Source: Bacillus thermozeamaize (GTDB taxonomy: Bacteria > Bacillota > Bacilli > ZCTH02-B2). From it: a stretch of DNA of 60,765 bases. Of the stretch, positions 42,200 to 49,889 are shown piece after piece. The position numbers and the translations under genes were made by a program. The stretch's first letter is position 1. Every line of letters begins with the position of its first letter. Below the pieces are notes generated by a model. It did not search any database. It saw nothing but the letters and a program-made list of their open reading frames with translations, and had not been told where the DNA came from. The stretch spans positions 1 through 60,765 of the forward strand of contig LZRT01000101.1 of NCBI GenBank assembly GCA_002159075.1. Reading direction: 5' to 3'.

Positions 42200-43399
42200 T
42201 TGCACCGCTCGCATGTGAAGGAAGGGAAGCGATTTTGGCTTTATATTTTGGTGGGTACGTCCCTATTGATTGCTTCACTAGGATTTGGACGGATGGGGTA
42301 TGGCATCGTTATGCCCTTTATGCGTGAAGACTTGGCTTTTACATATGATGGCGCCGGGCTGATTGGTACGGCAAATGCTTTGGCGTATCTCGTCTTCAGC
42401 GGAATGTCAGGAAAACTGGTTAAGAGATGGGGAAATAAGGCGATGATCATATTGGGAGGATGCGCTGTCGCCGTCAGTTATGGAGGATTATCCTTATCGA
42501 ACGATTTTTACCTGGATGTTATGTTCATGTTCCTGAATGGCATGGGCACAGCTTTCGTCTTTATTCCTCTGGTTGGAATGTTGGTCGGTCGGTTCCCTCA
42601 TAAAAGAGGATTGGTCATTGGATTTCTCATGAGCGGAGGTGGAGCAGGCGTCCTGTTGGCAGGCATGATCATTCCGGCACTCATGATGATATGGGAGGAA
42701 GGATGGCGATACGGATGGGCGGCGTTTGGCATTTTCGCAGCTCTGGTTACCCTTTTGGCTCTCGTGGTGTTGAAGGATTCCGTCATCGCAACCGGTCAAC
42801 GTGACTCAACGGATGAATCGGCCGCTGCGGTTTATCGCGAGAAAGGGGTATTGCTTCTCGGCTTGCTGTATTTCAGTGTGGGAACCGCCTACCTGATTCC
42901 AATGACCTTCCAAATGGGATACATGATTGCAGAAGGGATGGATGCCGTGACAGGCGGGACCTTGTTTGCGACAGGCGGCGTGTTGGCGATCATCAGTGGA
43001 CCGGTATGGGGCGCGTTGTCAGATCGATTCGGGAGGGCCCTGACCCTTGTTCTCGCCATTTTATTTTTTGCCATGGCAAACATCGCATCCGTGATTCTTC
43101 CCAACTTTGCCGGATTTCTGCTCACTCAGATATTGTTGGGAAGCACGATATCCGGCATGTTTGCCCTCATTCAAGCCTCATTGACTGAACATGTGCCCGT
43201 CCGTCAAATACCGGCAGCGCTCGGGTACATCACCGTGTTTTTCTCGGTGGGTCAGTTCCTGGGTCCCATGTTGGGAGGGTTTATGATCGAACATAGCGCA
43301 GGATTTAAAGCTGCGCACCTGTTCTCAACTTTCATGACCGCTATCGGTTTGTACATGGCGATTGTTCTGTACCGATCCCCGAAAAAAGCTCAGTTATAA
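42200..43399 (+). CDS. MFS transporter, YbfB/YjiJ-like
   Basis: A 399-residue, 12-helix MFS protein. The first helix contains SLGFGRMGYGIVMPFM, typical of YbfB/YjiJ-family transporters, and GALSDRFGRALTL is motif A in the second half. TTG 42200 is 5 nt after GGGAGGGG (42187-42194); the frame is open to 42104 within the thioesterase gene, but without an RBS. It lies 61 nt after the thioesterase in the TetR-controlled operon, so it probably exports, or imports, the compound that the thioesterase handles or the TetR senses. Confidence 0.85.
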   Translation: MHRSHVKEGKRFWLYILVGTSLLIASLGFGRMGYGIVMPFMREDLAFTYDGAGLIGTANALAYLVFSGMSGKLVKRWGNKAMIILGGCAVAVSYGGLSLSNDFYLDVMFMFLNGMGTAFVFIPLVGMLVGRFPHKRGLVIGFLMSGGGAGVLLAGMIIPALMMIWEEGWRYGWAAFGIFAALVTLLALVVLKDSVIATGQRDSTDESAAAVYREKGVLLLGLLYFSVGTAYLIPMTFQMGYMIAEGMDAVTGGTLFATGGVLAIISGPVWGALSDRFGRALTLVLAILFFAMANIASVILPNFAGFLLTQILLGSTISGMFALIQASLTEHVPVRQIPAALGYITVFFSVGQFLGPMLGGFMIEHSAGFKAAHLFSTFMTAIGLYMAIVLYRSPKKAQL

Positions 43400-43421
43400 A
43401 AGGGAGGTCCATTTTTATTTG

Positions 43422-44018
43422 CTATGCATGATGTTGAATATGAGTGATCTGGTCTTTGAGGAAGCGGATGGCCCTATTCATGTAAACGGGATCATCGTAG
43501 AGTTTTGTCATCATCAATGCGCCTTCGATGGTTGATATGAAAATGGTCGTCATGGCATCGGCGTCGATGGCGGCGGAGAACTCGCTGTTTTTCATCCCTT
43601 TCAGAAAAATGGCATGTACCATTTTATACAGTTCGCTCATCGCTTTCTGAGCCTCGGCACGCAAATCCGGATGAGCGTCATCGGATTCAATGGCTGCATT
43701 CATGATGGGGCATCCACCCGGCAAGGGCCGTCCATTGGCCAAATCACAAAACGTGTCAAGGATCGCGTACAAACGCTCAGTGGAAGAATGTTTATCCGAT
43801 AATGCGTCGGTATAATTCTTCCTCATTTCTTCAATGGCATACCGGAATGCATGCAGAGAAAGTTCCGTTTTGCTCTTGAAATGATTGTATATCCCGCCCT
43901 TTTCAAGACCGGTTTCTTTCATCACGTCGGAAATGGATGTTGCTAAATAGCCCTGTGTATTCATCAGTTTTGATGTTCTTTCAATAATCATTTTTTTGGT
44001 GCGTTCGCCCTTTCGCAT
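43422..44018 (-). CDS. TetR/AcrR family transcriptional regulator
   Basis: A 198-residue TetR regulator. The N-terminal HTH (residues about 10-55) runs from IIERTSKLMNTQGYLATSIS to ETGLEKGGIYNHFKSK. The C-terminal TetR_C domain contains GGCPIMNAAIES, as in YxaF/LmrA-type repressors. It converges on the MFS gene 22 nt away. Its own promoter region carries a degenerate copy of the AGACC-N4-GGTCT operator, so it likely represses itself and the thioesterase-MFS operon. Confidence 0.87.
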   Translation of the reverse strand: MRKGERTKKMIIERTSKLMNTQGYLATSISDVMKETGLEKGGIYNHFKSKTELSLHAFRYAIEEMRKNYTDALSDKHSSTERLYAILDTFCDLANGRPLPGGCPIMNAAIESDDAHPDLRAEAQKAMSELYKMVHAIFLKGMKNSEFSAAIDADAMTTIFISTIEGALMMTKLYDDPVYMNRAIRFLKDQITHIQHHA

Positions 44019-44045
44019 GGCCTGACCTCTTCATAAGATTTTTTC

Positions 44046-44059
44046 AAACCAGTTAGTCT
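44046..44059. promoter_or_regulatory. TetR operator O3 (autoregulatory, degenerate)
   Basis: AAACCAGTTAGTCT matches the O1/O2 palindrome at 10 of 14 positions and lies immediately downstream of the tetR -10. Confidence 0.55.
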
Positions 44060-44064
44060 TTTTT

Positions 44065-44093
44065 ATCTTACGGACCGCCATTCAGAATGTCAA
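44065..44093 (-). promoter_or_regulatory. Sigma-A promoter of the tetR gene
   Basis: On the minus strand TTGACA (44093-44088), 17-nt spacer, TAAGAT (44070-44065). 44094-44268 shows nothing further. Confidence 0.8.
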
Positions 44094-44268
44094 CAAACAA
44101 GGAGCAAACAAAAGCGGCCAAACGGGTGGATGGTTGCATGCGATCGAATACCTGAATCATTCGCTCGCTTCTTAAAACGCAAGATAATGCTATACCTCAT
44201 GAATTACAGTTTAATAGTCCGGTATTTTAACGCATCTATTAAAATCATAAATAATCCACCAACAATAT

Positions 44269-44334
44269 CTAACCAGGACAACCTGTAAAACACAGTACGA
44301 AGGTGATCCAGACCACGCTCATGATTTTCATCAT
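44269..44334 (-). CDS. Possible 21-aa lipoprotein-like peptide
   Basis: A 21-codon frame starting at ATG 44334 encodes MMKIMSVVWITFVLCFTGC plus PG: a hydrophobic stretch ending in an FTGC lipobox-like motif. GAGGGTGG lies about 7 nt upstream. It may be a truncated signal peptide left by a deletion or a real small lipopeptide. No homologue is known to me. Confidence 0.3.
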   Translation of the reverse strand: MMKIMSVVWITFVLCFTGCPG

Positions 44335-44387
44335 GAGTATACCACCCTCATTTGGTTCTCTTTAAAGGAAGATTGAAAGCTTCGTTT

Positions 44388-44474
44388 TCACGCATCCTTG
44401 GGTTTTAGTAAGCCGTAAAGCGCCCATGCAGCCCCCAATAAAGTCCATAGAAATAGAAACACATATACTTTCAT
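44388..44474 (-). CDS. Possible 28-aa single-span membrane peptide
   Basis: ATG 44474 has GGAGG about 8 nt upstream and encodes a 28-residue peptide starting MKVYVFLFLWTLLGAAWALY and ending LLKPKDA: one transmembrane helix with a charged tail. The combination of RBS, helix and positive-inside tail suggests a real small protein, unannotated by standard cut-offs. Function unknown. 44475-44631 shows nothing else. Confidence 0.45.
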   Translation of the reverse strand: MKVYVFLFLWTLLGAAWALYGLLKPKDA

Positions 44475-44631
44475 TATAAGCCTCCATATAATGGATGCAT
44501 AGAATTGCACATAACTGCCCGTTACTGAAGCGAGAGGCTGCCGATTCTGCTGGCAGCCCTGGTTGAGCATACGTAAGTTTAACCTTTAATATGTTCTCCT
44601 TGTCATGCTAAGAAATTACGAATCCCATACA

Positions 44632-46917
44632 TTACGAAAGTGGATTTAATGCATTCTTCAAGTATCTTCCCGTGATCGACTGCTCCGCATGGATGATCTG
44701 CGAAGGTGTGCCCTCGAACACCACCTGGCCGCCCTTGCTGCCTCCGTCCGGTCCCATATCGATGATCCAATCCGCTTGGCTGATCACATGGAGGTTGTGC
44801 TCGATGACGATCACCGTATTGCCGGCATCCACGAGGCGGTTCATGATCCCCAGAAGGTGACCGATATCTGACATATGTAGGCCGGTCGTCGGCTCGTCCA
44901 TCACGTAGATGCTGCCCTTCTTATGCAGCTCGCTTGCCAGCTTGATGCGCTGGCATTCCCCGCCCGAGAGCGTGCTGAGCGGCTGGCCGAGTGTAATATA
45001 GTTCAGCCCCACATCACTCATCGCCTGGAGCTTGCGCACAACCTCTTTTAGAGGAATGCGCTGAAAAAAATCCAATGCCTGCTCCACAGTCATCTCCAGC
45101 ACTTCTGCAATTGACTTGCCGTTCAGCTTGTACGCGAGCACCTCTTCCTTGAACCGTCTACCTCCGCATACTTCGCATGGCAGCTTCACGCTGTCGAGGA
45201 ATGCAAGGTCTGTATACACAACACCCAGCCCTTTGCAGTTCTCGCAAACCCCCTTGGAGTTGAAGCTGAACAAGCCTTGGTTGACCTTGTTCGCGGAAGC
45301 AAACGCCTTGCGCACATCATCCATGATGCCCGTGTAGGTTGCGGGATTCGAGCGTGTTGACACTCCTACCGCCGATTGGTCGATGACGATCGCATCCGGA
45401 TGCTGACTGAGGAATACTTCCATAATCAGCGTACTCTTGCCCGAGCCGGAGACCCCCGTAACTACTGTCAGCACTCCGGTTGGAATATCTACACTCACGT
45501 TCCGCAGGTTGTGCAGTGTGGCATCCTTGATTGACAGCTTGCCGGACGGTTGCCTGCAATCGTGCTTCAGCTGGAGCGGCCGCTTCATGTGGGTGCCTGT
45601 CAGCGTACCTGCCTCCAGCAGGCCTTGGAAGCTTCCTTCATACACGATGGTACCGCCGCGGCTGCCGGCGTGAGGCCCGACGTCGACGATATGATCCGCC
45701 ACCTTGATCACATCGGGATCATGCTCGACGACAATCACGGTATTGCCCTTGTCGCGCAGCTTCTGAAGCAACCCATTTAACCGGTGTACATCACGGGGGT
45801 GCAAGCCAACGCTGGGTTCATCAAAGATGTAAGTGACATCCACCAGACTGCCGCTCAGGTACTTCACCATCTTGACGCGCTGCGACTCGCCGCCGGACAA
45901 TGTATCAGTCTCACGGTCCAGCGTCAAGTAGTCAAGTCCGATATCCACCAGATGCTGCAACCGCTCCGTCAGCGACTTGACGACCGGCGCGGCGATCGCG
46001 TCGTCAATCTCCCGAATGACGCGGATGAGCTGTCCGACCTCCATGGAGGACATCTCCGCAATGTTGAGTCCATTGATCCTGCAGCTGAGCGCGGCCTGAC
46101 TGAGTCTCGCGCCGCGGCAGCTGGGGCAGGGAACCTCGGTGATGTACGGCGCAACAGCTCGTTGTGTGCGCTCGGACATCGTCTTCACATCCCGCTTGAT
46201 GTACTTGTTGGTGAACTTCTCGATGATGCCTTCCCATGTAATATTCATTGCCTTCCCGGCGAACTGCATCTCCACTTTCCTCGCCTTGCCGTACAGCAGT
46301 TGCTCCAGCTCCTCATCCGAATAATCGCTCAGCTTCTTGTCGGGATCGAAGAACCCCGTCTGCACGATCATCGTCCAATCCCAGCTGTTTACCTTATAGT
46401 CCGGCAGCAGGATTGCCCCTTCATTCAATGACCTTGACATGTCCAGCGCCTTGTCGAGGTCGACGCCGAGCCTGCGGCCGATCCCGTTGCATTCCGGGCA
46501 CATCCCGTTCGGATCGTTGAAGGAAAACAAATTGGGCGGTCCGACATGCGGTTCTCCCAAACGGGAAAACAGCAGGCGGAGCAACGGGGAAATATCGGTA
46601 ATGGTGCCTACCGTCGAGTGCGACCCACCGCCCAGAGGTTTCTGGTCGACGACAACCGCCATGCTCAAATTTTCGATCGCATCGGCATCAGGCTGCGGAT
46701 ACTTCGGCAGAAAGGTGCGGACGAACATGCTGAAGTTTTCGTTCAGCAATCGCATGGATTCTGCGGCGATCGTATCGAAGACGATCGACGATTTGCCGGA
46801 ACCGGATACACCGGTGAAGATCGTGATCTTCCGCTTGGGAATGCGTAAGGATACGTTTTTGAGATTGTTTTCCCTCGCGCCCGAGATTACGATAAACTCC
46901 TGATTCGATTCGCACAT
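44632..46917 (-). CDS. UvrA-like ABC ATPase (excinuclease A paralogue, drug-resistance type)
   Basis: A 761-residue twin-ABC protein of the UvrA family, about 180 residues shorter than true UvrA. Walker A motifs GVSGSGKSS and GVSGSGKST, signatures LSGGESQR and LSGGECQR, and zinc-module Cys pairs (CPECNG, CPSCRG, CENCKG, CEVCGG) are present. The shortening is in the UvrB-binding/insertion region, so it resembles the small UvrA paralogues linked to DNA-intercalating drug resistance (DrrC type). ATG 46917 is better spaced from GGAAGG than the ATG at 46926. No uvrB or uvrC lies nearby. Confidence 0.85.
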   Translation of the reverse strand: MCESNQEFIVISGARENNLKNVSLRIPKRKITIFTGVSGSGKSSIVFDTIAAESMRLLNENFSMFVRTFLPKYPQPDADAIENLSMAVVVDQKPLGGGSHSTVGTITDISPLLRLLFSRLGEPHVGPPNLFSFNDPNGMCPECNGIGRRLGVDLDKALDMSRSLNEGAILLPDYKVNSWDWTMIVQTGFFDPDKKLSDYSDEELEQLLYGKARKVEMQFAGKAMNITWEGIIEKFTNKYIKRDVKTMSERTQRAVAPYITEVPCPSCRGARLSQAALSCRINGLNIAEMSSMEVGQLIRVIREIDDAIAAPVVKSLTERLQHLVDIGLDYLTLDRETDTLSGGESQRVKMVKYLSGSLVDVTYIFDEPSVGLHPRDVHRLNGLLQKLRDKGNTVIVVEHDPDVIKVADHIVDVGPHAGSRGGTIVYEGSFQGLLEAGTLTGTHMKRPLQLKHDCRQPSGKLSIKDATLHNLRNVSVDIPTGVLTVVTGVSGSGKSTLIMEVFLSQHPDAIVIDQSAVGVSTRSNPATYTGIMDDVRKAFASANKVNQGLFSFNSKGVCENCKGLGVVYTDLAFLDSVKLPCEVCGGRRFKEEVLAYKLNGKSIAEVLEMTVEQALDFFQRIPLKEVVRKLQAMSDVGLNYITLGQPLSTLSGGECQRIKLASELHKKGSIYVMDEPTTGLHMSDIGHLLGIMNRLVDAGNTVIVIEHNLHVISQADWIIDMGPDGGSKGGQVVFEGTPSQIIHAEQSITGRYLKNALNPLS

Positions 46918-47061
46918 GCTTAACATCCTTCCGGTAGTGTTAATTTCTACTTATTTTCACATTGTATCATTCATCGTGCATAGAAAGTCGGGCAGCCCGA
47001 ACTTGCACCTGCATAAGTAAGGCTTAGACAATAGGGCGATCACATACTAACTTTATCCATA

Positions 47062-47171
47062 CGCACTTAGTGCGGACTTGACCCGATACGACAAGAACTT
47101 GTCAGATTGTCCGAAGTAGACATAACCGGCTGCAAACTACATGCAGCCGGTTTATGTTGATTCGGGTCAAG
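47062..47171. other. Cluster of nested inverted repeats (structured intergenic element)
   Basis: In 110 nt: CGCACT-T-AGTGCG (47062-47074); CTTGACCCGA (47077-47086) pairing with TCGGGTCAAG (47162-47171); inside it GACAAG-AA-CTTGTC (47090-47103) and an 11-bp stem AACCGGCTGCA/TGCAGCCGGTT (47124-47134, 47142-47152). The inner stem may terminate the AHSA1 transcript from the right. The whole looks like a structured RNA or a remnant mobile-element end. Confidence 0.6.
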
Positions 47172-47237
47172 CAGGGTTCAACTATCGTACCCATTCATTT
47201 AGCATTGGGGAAGGAGATGTTTTAGTACCGAATGCGG

Positions 47238-47636
47238 TTATTGTTCCAACATCTTTTTAAGCTTGCCGCACCATTCACCCCAGCCATACTTAGCGCCTTC
47301 GACTCCTTGAGCATTTGAGAATCCGGTTTGTTCGAGATGAAGGTTAACCTTTCCGTTCCCTAAATCCTGCAGCGTCCAGGTGACCGTGTGCTTCTCCCCT
47401 GCGCTGGCCCAAGTATAGGACAACCGGTATGGTTCGTCCACGATAAGCACTTCGCCCTCAATAATTCCATTCCACCCACCGATCGGCTGAGTGCGAAACT
47501 GAAAACGGTGTCCTACGACGGGCTTAAAATCATTTTCCATGACCCACTTGGCAAGCTTGCTTGAATCGGTTAAGGCGGACCAAAGCTTCTCGATCGATGT
47601 CGTGAACTGAAAATCCAAGGATAATGTTAAACTCAT
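47238..47636 (-). CDS. SRPBCC / AHSA1-like protein
   Basis: A 132-residue activator-of-Hsp90-ATPase-homologue-1-like (SRPBCC) protein. The sequence FTTSIEKLWSALTDSSKLAKW opens the fold, and a Trp-rich C-terminus (YGWGEWCGKLKKMLEQ) closes it. Its ATG 47636 overlaps the stop of the ArsR gene by 4 nt (ATGA) behind GAGGAGGAAG, so the two are coupled. ArsR-SRPBCC pairs are common in Bacillota and Actinobacteria; the ligand is generally unknown. Confidence 0.87.
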   Translation of the reverse strand: MSLTLSLDFQFTTSIEKLWSALTDSSKLAKWVMENDFKPVVGHRFQFRTQPIGGWNGIIEGEVLIVDEPYRLSYTWASAGEKHTVTWTLQDLGNGKVNLHLEQTGFSNAQGVEGAKYGWGEWCGKLKKMLEQ

Positions 47637-47962
47637 TCTTCTTCCTCCTCTAATAGTTGGTTCAAGCGCAACATATTCGTACTCCAGAACTTGCTGTAGA
47701 AAGCCACCCAATCTTGAACTTCTCTGAGTGGAGAGGCGTTTAGCCTAAATCGCGTTTCTCTGCCGACTTTTCGGTCAAGTACCAGTCCGGCCTCTTTAAG
47801 GATTTTCAAATGCTTGGATACCGCTGTCCGGCCCATTGGAAACTGTGCCGTTAACTCATGAAGCGCTTTCTCCTCTGCCTCTGCTAACAGACGAATCAGT
47901 CGACGCCTAGTTGGATCTGCAATCGCGTCAAACACATCCCGCGACTGGCTGTTCCCGCTCAC
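47633..47962 (-). CDS. ArsR family transcriptional regulator
   Basis: A 109-residue winged-helix ArsR regulator. It starts SGNSQSRDVFDAIADPTRRRLI, and MGRTAVSKHLKILKEAGLV is the recognition helix and wing; no metal-binding Cys motif (CxC) is present, so it is of the non-metal SdpR/AHSA1-linked subgroup. GTG 47962 follows AGGAGGGGG. Two operators, each CACCA-TT-TGGTG, lie upstream, one in the promoter spacer and one downstream of the -10. Confidence 0.85.
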   Translation of the reverse strand: MSGNSQSRDVFDAIADPTRRRLIRLLAEAEEKALHELTAQFPMGRTAVSKHLKILKEAGLVLDRKVGRETRFRLNASPLREVQDWVAFYSKFWSTNMLRLNQLLEEEEE

Positions 47963-48044
47963 AACACCCCCTCCTAAGTATTTTGTTGATTCAAGTGAAA
48001 CTGATTCAGGTTCCAACTTTCCGAATGACTAACTCCTAATTGGA

Positions 48045-48056
48045 CACCATTTGGTG
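48045..48056. promoter_or_regulatory. ArsR operator, downstream copy
   Basis: CACCATTTGGTG, inverted repeat CACCA-TT-TGGTG, between the -10 and the arsR start. Confidence 0.6.
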
Positions 48057-48065
48057 ACGGTTTGA

Positions 48066-48094
48066 ATTTAGAACACCATTTGGTGTCGTGTCAA
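48066..48094 (-). promoter_or_regulatory. Promoter of the arsR-AHSA1 operon
   Basis: Minus strand: TTGACA (48094-48089), 17-nt spacer, CTAAAT (48071-48066). The spacer is filled by the second operator. 48095-48269 shows no gene. Confidence 0.55.
48073..48086. promoter_or_regulatory. ArsR operator, promoter-spacer copy
   Basis: ACACCATTTGGTGT, a perfect 6-bp-arm palindrome between -35 and -10; its centre is 29 bp from the other copy. Confidence 0.65.
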
Positions 48095-48269
48095 CAACAT
48101 TTTTAAACTCCACATGAAAACTGTCAGTCAGCTACGTGTGTCAACGATTGATTTTATGCCATTTGGCTCCTTGACATGGCGGAGGCGAGGGAAGTTACCT
48201 CTTCGGTGTTGTGAAACTTTCCTTAGCCAACTTTTTACCTTTCATAAAATAAGGTTTAGGTGTTCCCGA

Positions 48270-49706
48270 TTATTTGTCAACACGGTATGTTGACACGACA
48301 CACTCCACATGTGCCGTGTGCGGAAACATATCAACGGGTTGTATCCACTCGATGGTGAAGCCGCCTTTCAACAGCGCGTCGCAGTCCTTGGCCAGCGTGG
48401 CCGGGTTGCAGGAGACGTAGACGATGCGCTTGGGTTTGACCTTGACGAGGGCCTCCAGCAGCGGGCGGCCGCAGCCGCTGCGGGGCGGATCAACCACCAC
48501 CACATCCGGCTTGATTCCTTGTTTCACCCATTGCGGCAAGATCACTTCCGCTTTGCCCGCGTAAAAGCGGGCATTGTTGATTCGGCTCCGGCGCGCGTTC
48601 CGTTTTGCGTCCTCCACCGCCTCCGGAATGATTTCAATGCCCCGCACCTCTTTCGCTTCCGGGGCCAGCCACAATCCGATCGTCCCCACGCCGCAGTATG
48701 CGTCCACCACCAGTTCCCGTCCAGTGAGCGCCGCCGCTTCTTTCACGTAATTGTACAGTTTCACCGTCTGTTCCGGATTGAGTTGGAAGAAGGCGCGGGG
48801 AGAGAGGGAAAACTTGACTTCTCCCAACTGTTCGTCGATGTGAGACGCTCCCCACAACACCCGTGTCTTGTCGCCAAAGATCAAGGACGTTTTCCGTGGA
48901 TTGACATTCTGCATGATGCTTTTCACATCGGGCAGCCGGGCGCGCAACCGCTGTACCAATTCCGCTTCCCGCGGGATTTTCTCGGTGGCTGTGACGAGGG
49001 TGAGCTGGCAATCTTCCGTCTCAAAGCCGATCCGGGCGACAATGGTCCGCACGACGCCGGTTTTTTTCCGTTCATCGTATGCCGGGATATTGAGTTCTTC
49101 CAGGACATTCCGCGTCCCTTGGATGATTTCGTTGGTTTTCGGATGCTGGATGGGGCAGTCCGTCAGTTCGACGATGTGGTGCGTGCCGGGCGCATAAAGG
49201 CCGGCCACCATTTTTCCGTTCATGTACCCGGCTTGAAGCTGCGCCTTGTTCCGGTATGCCCACGGATGATCCATGCCGGCAATCGGCCTCAGTGGCACCT
49301 CTTTAAGTCCGGTATAGCGGCGGAACGCCTCCCGCACCATCTCCATTTTCGCCTCCAATTGCCCCGGATAGCTGAGGTGCTGCAGCTGGCAGCCCCCACA
49401 CGACCGGTACACAGGACAGGCCGGCTCGACGCGCTGGGGCGAAGGCTGCATGATTTTTTTCAGTTTGCCGACGGCATAGTTCGTTTCGATGTCTACGATT
49501 TCAGCCGCAACGACTTCACCGGGCAGGGTGCCGTCAATAAAGACAACCTGCCTTTTGTAATAACCGACACCTTCGCCGTTAATGCCGAGGCGCCGGATGG
49601 TGACGCGAATGTTTTGTCCCGGCCGCAAGGTGATCCCGGACCCGGCCGCTTGGCGCGCGGTTGCTTGATTTTGCGCCGCGGCGGTCTTTTGTTTTTCCGT
49701 CTTCAT
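48270..49706 (-). CDS. rlmD: 23S rRNA (uracil-5-)-methyltransferase, RlmD/RlmCD type
   Basis: A 478-residue RNA m5U methyltransferase. An N-terminal TRAM domain (about residues 30-85) is followed by a [4Fe-4S] cluster motif CPVYRSCGGCQ, the SAM-binding fold (VVDAYCGVGTIGLWLA) and the catalytic Cys in YVSCNPATLAKDC; DPPRSGC is also conserved. B. subtilis RlmCD (YefA) modifies U747 and U1939 of 23S rRNA. ATG 49706 has GAGGCGG 6 nt upstream. Monocistronic. Confidence 0.92.
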   Translation of the reverse strand: MKTEKQKTAAAQNQATARQAAGSGITLRPGQNIRVTIRRLGINGEGVGYYKRQVVFIDGTLPGEVVAAEIVDIETNYAVGKLKKIMQPSPQRVEPACPVYRSCGGCQLQHLSYPGQLEAKMEMVREAFRRYTGLKEVPLRPIAGMDHPWAYRNKAQLQAGYMNGKMVAGLYAPGTHHIVELTDCPIQHPKTNEIIQGTRNVLEELNIPAYDERKKTGVVRTIVARIGFETEDCQLTLVTATEKIPREAELVQRLRARLPDVKSIMQNVNPRKTSLIFGDKTRVLWGASHIDEQLGEVKFSLSPRAFFQLNPEQTVKLYNYVKEAAALTGRELVVDAYCGVGTIGLWLAPEAKEVRGIEIIPEAVEDAKRNARRSRINNARFYAGKAEVILPQWVKQGIKPDVVVVDPPRSGCGRPLLEALVKVKPKRIVYVSCNPATLAKDCDALLKGGFTIEWIQPVDMFPHTAHVECVVSTYRVDK

Positions 49707-49889
49707 TGCCATCCGCCTCGTTTTTGCTTTTGACCTTATTTTACATCGGAAGGACACGGGATCAAAATGATCTCCCTTTTTACAGGATTGAGATAATATT
49801 CATGAACAATTAAAATTAAAAATAAATTTGTATAAGAATGATTCATTTATCGTATGACATGAAACCGTAGAAAAGAAGGAGGAGTTTTT

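Noticed and set aside
48309-49733. Plus-strand open frame of 474 codons opposite rlmD
   Set aside because: Antisense shadow; composition skewed to Arg/His/Phe and no start signal.
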